Source: Spirochaetaceae bacterium
GTDB taxonomy: Bacteria > Spirochaetota > Spirochaetia > SZUA-6 > Fen-1364
Reading direction: 5' to 3'
Assembly (NCBI GenBank): GCA_003170115.1
Contig: PMZS01000114.1
Span: 1-16,143 of the forward strand
Length of the DNA stretch: 16,143 nt
Shown here: one piece after another, positions 7,057 through 13,279 of the stretch
Layout: the number at the start of each line of letters is the position of its first letter
Numbering within the stretch: the stretch's first letter is position 1
The notes under the pieces: model-generated
Seen by the model: the letters and a program-made list of their open reading frames with translations, nothing else
Database searches by the model: none
What the model was told of the DNA's origin: nothing
Made by a program: the position numbers and the translations under genes

Positions 7057-8139
7057 ATGAAGACACGCACCATAGGCAGGCTCTCGTTCCTGGACCGCTT
7101 TCTCACGCTGTGGATCTTCCTGGCGATGGCGGTTGGAGTAGCCCTTGGCTACGTAGTCCCAGGTGTTGAAGGTTTCATCAACCGTTTCCAGGTCGGCACC
7201 ACAAACATTCCCATCGCCATCGGACTGATTCTCATGATGTACCCACCCCTGGCCAAGGTGCGCTACGAGGAGCTGGGCGATGTATTCAAGAACTGGAAGG
7301 TGCTGGGCCTCTCGCTGGTGCAGAACTGGGTGATCGGTCCGATTCTCATGTTTGCCCTGGCCCTCATCTTCCTGCGGGGTTACCCCGCCTACATGACAGG
7401 GCTGATCATGATAGGCCTGGCGCGATGCATCGCCATGGTGATCGTCTGGAACGAGCTGGCCAAAGGGGACTCCGAGTATGCGGCGGGGCTGGTTGCCTTT
7501 AACAGCATCTTCCAGGTGCTCTTGTACAGCGTGTATGCCTGGGTCTTCATTACCGTTCTTCCCCCTGTGTTCGGTCTGAAGGGTGTAGCGGTGAATGTCA
7601 CCATCGCGCAGATTGCAAAAAGCGTCTTCATCTACCTCGGAATCCCCTTCATTGCCGGCTTTCTTACCCGGTTCATCCTCATCAGGGCGAAAAGCAAGGA
7701 ATGGTACCACTCACGTTTCATCCCCCGGATCAGCCCGATCACTCTCGTTGCGCTGCTTTTCACCATCATCGTGATGTTCAGCCTCAAGGGGAACCTGATC
7801 GTGCAGATCCCTCTCGACGTTGTAAGGATCGCAATCCCGCTTTTGATTTACTTCCTGGTGATGTTTCTGGCGAGCTTCTTCCTCAGCCGTGCCGTGGGAG
7901 CCGATTACCCCAAGTCCGCCACGCTCTCATTCACTGCGGCCAGCAACAACTTCGAGCTTGCCATCGCGGTTGCCGTCGCAGTCTTCGGGATCGGTTCCGG
8001 GGTTGCCTTCGCCGCAGTAATCGGACCTCTCGTAGAGGTTCCGGTGCTCATCGGCCTGGTCAATGTCTCTCTCTGGTTCAGGAAAAAGCTGTTCGTGGCT
8101 GACCCGGCGGGAGCCGGTGTGAAGGAAAGGGTTCGATGA
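7057..8139 (+). CDS. acr3: Acr3-type arsenite efflux permease
   Basis: This inner-membrane carrier exports As(OH)3/arsenite. The 360-residue product has about ten membrane helices and starts after GGGAGG, 6 bases before the ATG. Diagnostic features are LILMMYPPLAKVRYEEL near 57-73; GLARCIAMVIVWNELAKGD with the conserved Cys124, equivalent to Cys129 of the Alkaliphilus enzyme; and TAASNNFELAIAVAV with Glu300, equivalent to Glu305. Both residues are essential in characterised Acr3. VIGPLVEVPVLIGLVNVSLW near the C-terminus is also typical. It is the second gene of the arsR operon and overlaps the next gene by 4 bases (ATGA), so the two are probably translationally coupled. Confidence 0.95.
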   Translation: MKTRTIGRLSFLDRFLTLWIFLAMAVGVALGYVVPGVEGFINRFQVGTTNIPIAIGLILMMYPPLAKVRYEELGDVFKNWKVLGLSLVQNWVIGPILMFALALIFLRGYPAYMTGLIMIGLARCIAMVIVWNELAKGDSEYAAGLVAFNSIFQVLLYSVYAWVFITVLPPVFGLKGVAVNVTIAQIAKSVFIYLGIPFIAGFLTRFILIRAKSKEWYHSRFIPRISPITLVALLFTIIVMFSLKGNLIVQIPLDVVRIAIPLLIYFLVMFLASFFLSRAVGADYPKSATLSFTAASNNFELAIAVAVAVFGIGSGVAFAAVIGPLVEVPVLIGLVNVSLWFRKKLFVADPAGAGVKERVR

Positions 8140-9218
8140 GCGGTGAGCTCCAGCGGCACCCTGCCGATAGAAAAGCAACAAGGATTCCTGATCCGGGACG
8201 CTGGTTGCCATGGATTCTCATTGCCCTGGCAGCGGCCGCAGCGTGGTGGCTTGCCTACAGCAACCTCGAGCGCTTTGCCAACTGGCTTGTGTACGGGGCG
8301 CTGGGAATGCCGACCGGCAACAGGCTTGCCTCCGCTATCGCCTTCTTCGTTTTTGAGGCTCCCAAGGTGCTGCTGCTCCTGCTGGTAGTGGTCTTCGGGG
8401 TGGGGATCGTTCGATCCTTCTTCACCCCGGAGCGAACCCGGCGGATGCTCGCCGGACGACGGCAGACCGCGGGGAACGTGCTCGCCTCGCTGCTGGGAGT
8501 GGTGACCCCCTTCTGCTCGTGCTCGGCGGTGCCTCTTTTCATCGGCTTTGTCACGACGGGGGTCCCCCTCGGAGTCACCTTTTCTTTCCTCATAGCCGCT
8601 CCCATGATCAACGAGGTCGCGCTTGTCCTTCTGTTCGGTCTTTTCGGCTGGAAGGTCGCGGGTTTGTACCTGGGAACAGGGCTGCTCATCGCAATGGGAG
8701 CGGGTTGGGTGATCGGCAAGCTGCGCCTGGAGCGCTGGGTGGAAGGCTGGGTGTACGCTACGGCCCATGCATCCTCAGCGTCCGGGACAGAGGAGCGGAT
8801 GGGCTGGGCCGAGCGTGTCTCCTCTGGCCGTGATGCGGTGAAGGATATCGTGAGCAGGGTCTGGCCGTACGTGCTTGCCGGAATAGCCGTGGGCGCCGGC
8901 ATCCACGGCTACGTCCCCGAGCAACTCATGGCCTCAATCATGGGTAAGGGAGCCTGGTGGTCCGTGCCGCTCGCGGTCCTGATCGGGATTCCCATGTACT
9001 CCAATGCGGCCGGCATAATCCCCGTGGTGCAAGCGCTTCTCGAGAAGGGCGCTGCGCTGGGGACGGTGCTCGCATTCATGATGTCGGTGATCGGACTGTC
9101 GCTGCCTGAAGTCGTCATCTTACGCAAGGTCCTGAAGCTGCCCCTTATCGCTACGTTCGTTGGCGTTGTCGGTGCGGGCATCCTCGTCGTGGGATACTTG
9201 TTCAATTTCGTTCTGTAA
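8136..9218 (+). CDS. COG0701-family permease (ArsP-like)
   Basis: The 360-residue membrane protein belongs to the PF03773 permease family. It has a cytosolic N-terminus of about 20 residues, then helices beginning WLPWILIALAAAAAWWLAY. The hallmark GVVTPFCSCSAVPLFIGF, with Cys127 and Cys129, sits in the first half, followed by GVPLGVTFSFLIAAPMINEVAL. The second half has GIPMYSNAAGIIPVVQALL and MMSVIGLSLPEVVIL. Characterised ArsP members export trivalent organoarsenicals such as methylarsenite; others are uncharacterised. Position directly after acr3 with a 4-base overlap supports an arsenic role, but the substrate here is inferred. The following thioredoxin gene begins 18 bases later. Confidence 0.85.
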   Translation: MSGELQRHPADRKATRIPDPGRWLPWILIALAAAAAWWLAYSNLERFANWLVYGALGMPTGNRLASAIAFFVFEAPKVLLLLLVVVFGVGIVRSFFTPERTRRMLAGRRQTAGNVLASLLGVVTPFCSCSAVPLFIGFVTTGVPLGVTFSFLIAAPMINEVALVLLFGLFGWKVAGLYLGTGLLIAMGAGWVIGKLRLERWVEGWVYATAHASSASGTEERMGWAERVSSGRDAVKDIVSRVWPYVLAGIAVGAGIHGYVPEQLMASIMGKGAWWSVPLAVLIGIPMYSNAAGIIPVVQALLEKGAALGTVLAFMMSVIGLSLPEVVILRKVLKLPLIATFVGVVGAGILVVGYLFNFVL

Positions 9219-9236
9219 AAAGAGGAGGTATCGATC

Positions 9237-9473
9237 ATGAAAATCGAAGTATTGGGAACGGGCTGCCCGAAGTGCATGAGCGTGGAACAAAACGTGAAAA
9301 AGGCCCTCGCCCAGCTTGCCGTTCAGGCAGATGTGGAGAAGGTGACCGACATCCAGCAGATCATTCAGAAGGGTGTCATGTCGACCCCGGCCCTCGTGAT
9401 CGACGGCAAGGTGGTGTTTCAAGGGAAAAATCCAACCGTGGACCAGCTCAAAGAAATCATTCAAGGAGCCTGA
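9237..9473 (+). CDS. Mini-thioredoxin of the TM0996/MTH895 type
   Basis: The 78-residue product is a stripped-down thioredoxin fold: MKIEVLGTGCPKC with the redox pair Cys10/Cys13, a helix, a second strand, and MSTPALVIDGKVVFQGKNP with the cis-proline of the fold. Family members reduce disulfides and are frequently encoded beside COG0701 permeases and ArsR. AGGAGG lies 9 bases before the ATG. It probably keeps a Cys-containing partner of this operon (permease, ArsR or the Cys-rich proteins downstream) in reduced form, or delivers arsenicals bound to thiols; that part is inference. Confidence 0.9.
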   Translation: MKIEVLGTGCPKCMSVEQNVKKALAQLAVQADVEKVTDIQQIIQKGVMSTPALVIDGKVVFQGKNPTVDQLKEIIQGA

Positions 9474-9476
9474 GCA

Positions 9477-9746
9477 ATGGAAAGCCATGGAATGTGGAAG
9501 GGAACCCCGCGGGAACAGATACCCTGGCATCCGACGGTTGACAATGCCAAGTGTGCAGGCTGCCGCAAGTGCTACGAGTTCTGCAGTCACGGGGTATACG
9601 CCTGGGATGACGATGCAAACACCCCTGAGGTGATCGAGCCATTTCGGTGCGTGGTGGGTTGCAGCAGCTGCTCTCATGAGTGCGAGGAGGGAGCGATCGC
9701 ATTCCCCCCGCTCTCGATTCTGAAAGAGTTCGTGAGGAACACATGA
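9477..9746 (+). CDS. Small two-cluster 4Fe-4S ferredoxin
   Basis: The 89-residue cytosolic protein has two four-cysteine sets: CAGCRKCYEFC (Cys26, 29, 32, 36) and CVVGCSSCSHEC (Cys58, 62, 65, 69). The spacing is x2-x2-x3 for the first and x3-x2-x3 for the second, consistent with a 2[4Fe-4S] ferredoxin. Neither motif ends in the usual proline. An electron-carrier role is expected; no partner oxidoreductase is in the operon except the mini-thioredoxin. It starts 3 bases after the thioredoxin stop, with AAGGAG 8 bases before the ATG, and overlaps the next gene by 4 bases. Confidence 0.85.
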   Translation: MESHGMWKGTPREQIPWHPTVDNAKCAGCRKCYEFCSHGVYAWDDDANTPEVIEPFRCVVGCSSCSHECEEGAIAFPPLSILKEFVRNT

Positions 9747-10072
9747 TTCGCACAACTATCAACGCTGGGGTATGCGGTTTTCACACTACGGTCGCCGCCC
9801 GTTCTGATGACATGCAGATGGTGAGGCTGGAGATCGAAAGCGAGTGCGAGAAGATTCGCGGGCTCGCTGAAGCATTCACTGTCCCGATCGACGCCTACCA
9901 TGAGATCGGTGACGGTTCCGATGGCGTCGTTCTGAAAGCGTCCCGCGCTCACCTCAAGGGCTGCTGCGCCGGCTGCGCCGTGCCCAGCGGCATCTTCAAG
10001 ACTGTCCAGGTGGCCGGAGGAGTCGCTCTGCCCGCCCCCGTCTCTTTCACCATGGAGCGGGTTGAGGAGTAA
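9743..10072 (+). CDS. Cys-rich small protein, possibly DUF6951 family
   Basis: The 109-residue product starts MIRTTINAGVCGFHTTV and contains Cys11, Cys35, His70, Cys74, Cys75 and Cys78 (HLKGCCAGCAVPSGIFK). It ends in a strand-rich segment, VAGGVALPAPVSFTMERV. I recall a conserved family in anaerobes with the same INAGxCGF start and a HxxxC-xxC region ending in an ALP motif (DUF6951), but I cannot confirm the assignment. The Cys/His set suggests a bound metal, an iron-sulfur cluster or a thiol-reactive site. There is no signal peptide or membrane segment. The ATG overlaps the ferredoxin stop (ATGA), so it is translated with the arsenic operon. It is the last gene of the operon. Confidence 0.7.
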   Translation: MIRTTINAGVCGFHTTVAARSDDMQMVRLEIESECEKIRGLAEAFTVPIDAYHEIGDGSDGVVLKASRAHLKGCCAGCAVPSGIFKTVQVAGGVALPAPVSFTMERVEE

Positions 10073-10249
10073 AAGACATCAGCAATTCGATCAACTGAGC
10101 CAAGCGCCCAATGCCCGTCGGTACCTGATGGATGCCGTCAAGAAATGACGAACAGCGTTCCGCTTCAAATGTTTCCAGTGTTCACATCTTTTTCACAGAA
10201 TTTGAGTATTTTCCATTGAGAGCGGAAGGCCCGCAAATACGCCCAGAAT

Positions 10250-10263
10250 TTTCTCATGAGAAA
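10250..10263. promoter_or_regulatory. Perfect 14-bp palindrome upstream of the SHOCT gene
   Basis: TTTCTCATGAGAAA is its own reverse complement and ends 18 bases before the ATG at 10282, just ahead of the ribosome site. The 209 bases between the arsenic operon and this gene (10073-10281) otherwise hold no open frame I can support. The palindrome may be an operator or an mRNA hairpin limiting translation. I see no clear promoter hexamers. Confidence 0.3.
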
Positions 10264-10281
10264 GCGTGAGAGGAGGAGTTC

Positions 10282-10521
10282 ATGATGTGGGGATTGGGAC
10301 AAGGACATTGGGGTAACTGGATGTGGTGGGTGGGACCAGTGTTCATGTTGGCCTTCTGGGTCCTGGTCATCACGGGAGGAGTATTCCTCACCCGCTTTCT
10401 AGTGAAGCAAGGTTGGCGGCACGGCCGGGAGGACTCCGCGCTCGAGATCCTGAAGCGGCGCTACGCGCTGGGGGAGATCAACAAGGAAGAGTACGAGGAG
10501 AAACGCAGAGATCTTGCGTAG
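10282..10521 (+). CDS. Single-pass membrane protein with SHOCT domain
   Basis: The 79-residue product has a Trp- and Gly-rich N-terminus, one membrane helix at about 17-40 (VGPVFMLAFWVLVITGGVFL), then a charged segment. It ends in a classical SHOCT motif: ALEILKRRYALGEINKEEYEEKRRDL. SHOCT is a short domain thought to mediate oligomerisation or binding at the C-terminus of small membrane proteins; these proteins are often found near metal and redox genes. AGAGGAGGAG precedes the ATG at good distance. A second ATG follows directly at 10285. Function is not known. Confidence 0.85.
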   Translation: MMWGLGQGHWGNWMWWVGPVFMLAFWVLVITGGVFLTRFLVKQGWRHGREDSALEILKRRYALGEINKEEYEEKRRDLA

Positions 10522-10530
10522 AACCTGGAG

Positions 10531-10547
10531 AGTCACCAAGCGTGACT
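10531..10547 (+). terminator. Hairpin after the SHOCT gene
   Basis: AGTCAC and GTGACT form a perfect 6-bp stem with a CAAGC loop, 9 bases after the SHOCT stop. Only a weak TGTTG follows. The rest of 10548-10707 shows small dyads (for example CCTCA-CGC-TGAGG at 10681-10693) but no gene. Confidence 0.3.
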
Positions 10548-10707
10548 TGTTGCAGCCGGATAGTACCTGCATAGTTCTCTCACTCGGGTACCGGACCGAC
10601 CACTCTGGAGGCTCTCCACTGAGACCGCATGGTCGCTTCTCTCGTTCATCATTTGCAGATCGCCGGTGATTGATCACTCGCCTCACGCTGAGGATCAGGT
10701 TGCGTCC

Positions 10708-10736
10708 TTGCATCGATTCTGCAGGGCACATAAGCT
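10708..10736 (+). promoter_or_regulatory. Predicted nitroreductase promoter
   Basis: TTGCAT (10708-10713) and TAAGCT (10731-10736) are separated by 17 bases. The start point near 10743 leaves a leader of about 13 bases that contains AGGAG before the ATG at 10756. Confidence 0.35.
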
Positions 10737-10755
10737 TGAATAACAGGAGCATTGA

Positions 10756-11364
10756 ATGGACATCCTTCCCGAGCTCATTGCGCGCCGCGCCCGATGCGGC
10801 ATTGCTGCAGACCCTCTGCCCGTCGAGCAGGTGCAGCGTCTCCTCTGTGCTGCGACACTCGCCCCGTCCTGCGGCAACACCCAGCCGTGGCGCATAGTTG
10901 TGGTCACCGGCGAGCGCCTCCCCGCCGTTCGTCAAGCTCTGAGTGAAGGCAACAGTTGGGCCACACGGGCACCTCTGATTATCGTGATGGCCACCAAGCC
11001 CTCCCTGGATATGCGCTTGGAGGCAGGACGGGACTACGCCTACTTCGATCTGGGCATGGCGGCTCTCGCCCTCATGCTGCAGGCCACACGTGAAGGACTT
11101 TATGCTCATCCGATCGCCGGCTATACGCCGTCGAAAGTGGCAAAGGCAGCAGGGCTTCCCGAAGACTTCGTTCCCCTCAACCTTATCATCGTCGGAAAGC
11201 CGGGAGACGATGCACTCCTGAACGAAGGCCAAAGATCGCGCGAGCATGGCCCGCGTCAGCGCAAAGCTTTGGAAGAGATCGCCTTCAGCGACTCATGGGA
11301 AAAGGCATGGGGCACCAGGGATCTTGGGGATCTGCTGAGTCGGCAGGGCTTACTTCAACCGTAG
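10756..11364 (+). CDS. Nitroreductase-family FMN oxidoreductase
   Basis: The 202-residue product matches the nitroreductase fold. It opens ELIARRARCGIAADPLPVEQVQRLL, followed by AATLAPSCGNTQPWRIVVV, the conserved FMN-phosphate and ring contact segment (APSxxNxQPW). YFDLGMAALALMLQATREGLYAHPIAGY is the central helix with the Asp-x-Gly motif. The C-terminal strand LNLIIVGKPGD precedes a divergent tail. Members use NAD(P)H to reduce quinones, nitro groups or unsaturated compounds; the substrate here is unknown. AGGAG lies 7 bases before the ATG. A link to the arsenic operon upstream is not shown, since a promoter and two intergenic gaps separate them. Confidence 0.85.
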   Translation: MDILPELIARRARCGIAADPLPVEQVQRLLCAATLAPSCGNTQPWRIVVVTGERLPAVRQALSEGNSWATRAPLIIVMATKPSLDMRLEAGRDYAYFDLGMAALALMLQATREGLYAHPIAGYTPSKVAKAAGLPEDFVPLNLIIVGKPGDDALLNEGQRSREHGPRQRKALEEIAFSDSWEKAWGTRDLGDLLSRQGLLQP

Positions 11365-11413
11365 AGGCCGAATCGCCGCCGCCCCAGGTCTATTCAGGTG
11401 TGGTATTCCAAAC

Positions 11414-11560
11414 TCATTCTCGGAGCCGCACCAAGCTCTCGGCCGTGGCAATAATGGTGTCCTGGTTCGATCGCTCCCAGCGGTGCGCTCCCTGGCCGTG
11501 GGCAATCTTTACTCCCGGTAGCCAGAAAAAACTACAAGGAGCGGCAACCGGCGGACCACA
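11414..11560 (-). other. Coding-like remnant of an unidentified gene
   Basis: On the minus strand this frame reads like the natural C-terminus of a protein: FWLPGVKIAHGQGAH, then RWERSNQDTIIATAE, then SLVRLRE and a stop at 11414. It has no start codon and is cut upstream by a stop at 11561. I do not recognise the family. It lies beside the broken aquaporin gene and may be part of the same decayed segment, or chance. The remainder of 11365-11614 holds nothing else I can name. Confidence 0.2.
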
Positions 11561-11614
11561 TCACCGCTCCCCGCTCGACCATGCGTGTGCAGATTGGGCC
11601 GTACGGACGCGTCC

Positions 11615-11995
11615 CTATCTCCTGCGGGCGGGGTTCACCGACGTATTGGTGACAGGAATGCTCACCAGGTGGATCAGCGTGAGACAAAGGCCGACGGCAA
11701 TCGGCGCGAGACCCCGCGGGGCGTGCGTGTCGGTGGAGCCGATGATGACCAGGAGAAAAAAGAAGGTCATCACCACCTCGCACACGAGGGCGGCAAAAGG
11801 GCTGTAGCCGCCCGGGGAATGCTTGCCGCAGCCGTTGGCCGCAAATCCAGCGAGGGAGGTGAAGCCGCTCTTGCCGCTCGCGATCACCCAGAGCACTGCG
11901 GGGAATGCGGCCGCGATCACGGCGCTTCCACAGCCGCCGAACACCAGCCAGAAAGTTCCAATGAACTCAGCTCCGGACCGTTTCAAAATCGATAT
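11615..11995 (-). pseudogene. aqpZ: Aquaporin Z pseudogene with several lesions
   Basis: The reading frame is unmistakably AqpZ: KRSGAEFIGTFWLVFGGCGS at the N-terminus, then VIASGKSGF, the GKHSPGGYS loop, and LIHLVSIPVTNTSVNPAR, the second NPA half-pore. Compared with AqpZ, about 65 residues are missing between AAFP and AVLWVIASGK (scar near 11895-11902). This removes helices 2-3 and the first NPA motif. The frame ends two residues after NPAR, and I find none of the expected C-terminal helix in any frame. The start codon also appears lost: GAGGAGG (12007 to 12001) is followed after 5 bases by ATA TCG ATT TTG, where ATG would be expected. No functional channel can be made. Confidence 0.85.
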
Positions 11996-12150
11996 ATCTG
12001 CCTCCTCAAGCGGATTTGTGCGTGACACCTGCCCCGGAACCCGGTCAATCTTGGAGAAGTGTGGGTTGATTCGCCGCAGGATCGCCTCGGATAAGATGGC
12101 TCGTTCAGGGTGAGATCAAGAAGTCCTTATGAAAAAAAGCAGTTCGTGAT

Positions 12151-12202
12151 TGCCCGGAAGAGGACTTGAACCTCCACATCATTGCTGGCACTAGACCCTG
12201 AA
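12151..12202 (-). other. 3' half of a tRNA-Leu(CAG) gene, probable attachment site
   Basis: Reading the minus strand from 12202 to 12151 gives an anticodon loop TTCAGGG (anticodon CAG), the 3' anticodon-stem strand TCTAG, a class-II-length variable arm, a T-arm GGAGG-TTCAAGT-CCTCT, the acceptor strand TCCGGGC and discriminator A; CCA is not encoded. The matching 5' strand of the anticodon stem (CTAGA) and the 5' acceptor GCCCGGA are absent upstream, so this cannot be a working tRNA. A minus-strand T-run (12138 to 12132) follows. Homology ending in the anticodon loop is what integrases that insert into tRNA genes leave at one end. Orientation places chromosome on the left and the element on the right. 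Confidence 0.6.
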
Positions 12203-12214
12203 ATTCCGCAGGGT
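12195..12214. repeat. Inverted repeat at the presumed crossover point
   Basis: ACCCTG and CAGGGT flank AAATTCCG, giving 6-base inverted arms around an 8-base centre, exactly at the point where tRNA homology ends. Tyrosine recombinase core sites often have this form. It could also be chance. Confidence 0.3.
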
Positions 12215-12251
12215 GATTTCGGGGTGTTCACTCCTCTGTCGAACAATGTAG

Positions 12252-12277
12252 CTCTTTGTTTGTAATTGTAAACAGAG
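12252..12277. repeat. Imperfect hairpin in the gene-free start of the island
   Basis: CTCT-tt-GTTT pairs with AAAC-AGAG across an 8-base loop, with a 2-base bulge. The stretch 12215-12354 is otherwise AT-rich without a gene I can support; it may hold the promoter of the toxin-antitoxin module, but no hexamer pair stands out. Confidence 0.25.
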
Positions 12278-12354
12278 GGAAGATTTAGATCAAGTGCCAT
12301 GTGTTTTTATGTTTCCTCATGTAGCCCTCAATGCTTCAATTGAACTCCTCTCAG

Positions 12355-12374
12355 GGTCAGAGCCAAGGTCAGAG
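12355..12374 (+). repeat. Two direct copies of GGTCAGAG
   Basis: GGTCAGAG occurs at 12355-12362 and 12367-12374, a 12-base period, about 60 bases before the toxin gene remnant. The copies could be a binding site for the antitoxin or a trace of a repetitive element. There is no further support. Confidence 0.25.
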
Positions 12375-12432
12375 TAAGAGACCTGCGCCGGATGAACTTG
12401 ACGGAATATGCATTGTAGGGCATATTATCGAG

Positions 12433-12764
12433 ATGTGGGCCGTGGACGCAACGGACGAATACCTTGAATGGTTTGGAAAGCAGACGGTCGAAAGTAAGGA
12501 AGCGCCTCTTGTGAAAGTGCTCCTGCTTGAAGTGTTTGGACCGTAACTGGGACGGCCGCATGCTGACACCTTGAGGGGAAGTCGGATTAAGAACCTGAAA
12601 GAGCTCCGTGCGAGGACCACAACCCACGTCCTTCGTGTTCTGTATTATTTCGACGACAAGCGCTTCTGTTGGTTGGTGGGGATAAGAAGGGCAAGAACGA
12701 GAAACATTTCCATAAGAGCCTGATTCAATCGGCCGAGATACTCATCGAGCGGTATCGGCCATGA
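12433..12764 (+). pseudogene. higB: HigB/RelE-type (Gp49-like) toxin, inactivated
   Basis: The frame encodes a Gp49/HigB-like mRNA-cleaving toxin of about 110 residues: MWAVDATDEYLEWF at the start, GRPHADTLRGSRIKNLKELR with the conserved basic patch, THVLRVLYYFDDKRFCWLVG, and DKKGKNEKHFHKSLIQSAEI to the end. Two lesions break it. A TAA at 12544-12546 replaces a Gln codon expected in the GP-Q-LGRP motif (a C to T change from CAA). One base is missing in the second Gly codon of VGGDK at 12679-12681, shifting the last 27 codons out of frame. The antitoxin gene starts 11 bases after the old stop, the usual HigBA order. Confidence 0.85.
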
Positions 12765-12775
12765 AGGAGTGAATT

Positions 12776-13090
12776 ATGGCCATCGTGAAGAATGCCGTGA
12801 AGGCTATGGAATCCGCTATGACCAAAGAGCAGATACGCCGAGCCCGGTCGGTGGCAGAACGGGAGATTCTTTCAGTACGGCTCGCCGAGCTGCGTCAGCG
12901 GCGTGGGGTAAAGCAATCAGATATTCCCATGTTCAGTCAGACCGCGATCTCTAAGCTTGAACGGCGGAAAGATATGAAGCTCTCTACGCTCATCGACTAT
13001 GTCGAAGGGATTGGCATGGGGCTCGAAATTCGAGTCTATTCCAAAGACGCGAAAGGGACTGGCAAGGCGGAAACCTTGCTCAAAGTGTAA
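12776..13090 (+). CDS. higA: XRE-type antitoxin (HigA-like), now orphaned
   Basis: The 104-residue product has a long N-terminal helix (AMTKEQIRRARSVAEREIL), then an Xre-type helix-turn-helix: LRQRRGVKQSDIPMFSQTAI followed by SKLERRKDMKLSTLIDYVEG. The turn is shorter than in canonical Xre (SDIPMFSQ), as in a subset of HigA proteins. The tail IGMGLEIRVYSKD resembles the C-terminal strand that meets the toxin. AAGGAG lies 6 bases before the ATG. The frame is intact although its toxin gene is broken, so it may survive as a DNA-binding regulator or simply be recent debris. A small CCAG-GCC-CTGG hairpin lies at 13112-13122. Confidence 0.85.
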   Translation: MAIVKNAVKAMESAMTKEQIRRARSVAEREILSVRLAELRQRRGVKQSDIPMFSQTAISKLERRKDMKLSTLIDYVEGIGMGLEIRVYSKDAKGTGKAETLLKV

Positions 13091-13211
13091 GCCACCCCGC
13101 TCCGGTGACGTCCAGGCCCTGGGGCGATAATATATCAAAGGATTGAAAGCAAAAGTGTGTTGCGAAATGGGTCAATATGCGAAGATGACGTTAATAGAAC
13201 TCGATTCATTT

Positions 13212-13219
13212 GTTATGCG
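13212..13219 (+). repeat. GTTATGCG, first copy
   Basis: The octamer, within TGTTATGCGNCA, recurs at 14336-14343. The copies lie 122 and 124 bases after the preceding stop codons (13090 and 14212) and shortly before the next gene. This spacing recalls gene cassettes, but the site lacks the partner AAC box of integron attC. It may be chance. Confidence 0.25.
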
Positions 13220-13279
13220 CCATTGGATGCCGGCTCGAAGCGGCCTTTTGCACGCAAAATCGCCCTTGAGGAGCTTCGC

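Noticed and set aside
6853..8768. Two long minus-strand open frames opposite arsR, acr3 and the permease
   Set aside because: Their products are rich in His, Gln and Arg without domain features, as expected of antisense frames of membrane-protein genes.
10399..11247. Minus-strand open frame of 282 codons opposite the SHOCT and nitroreductase genes
   Set aside because: Both opposing genes are clearly real, and this frame has no motif or ribosome site.
12131..12202. Functional tRNA gene
   Set aside because: The 5' acceptor strand, D-arm and 5' anticodon stem are absent on the minus strand upstream of the preserved half.
13091..13219. Integron attC site after higA
   Set aside because: No RYYYAAC box and no paired L/R blocks were found upstream of GTTATGCG.
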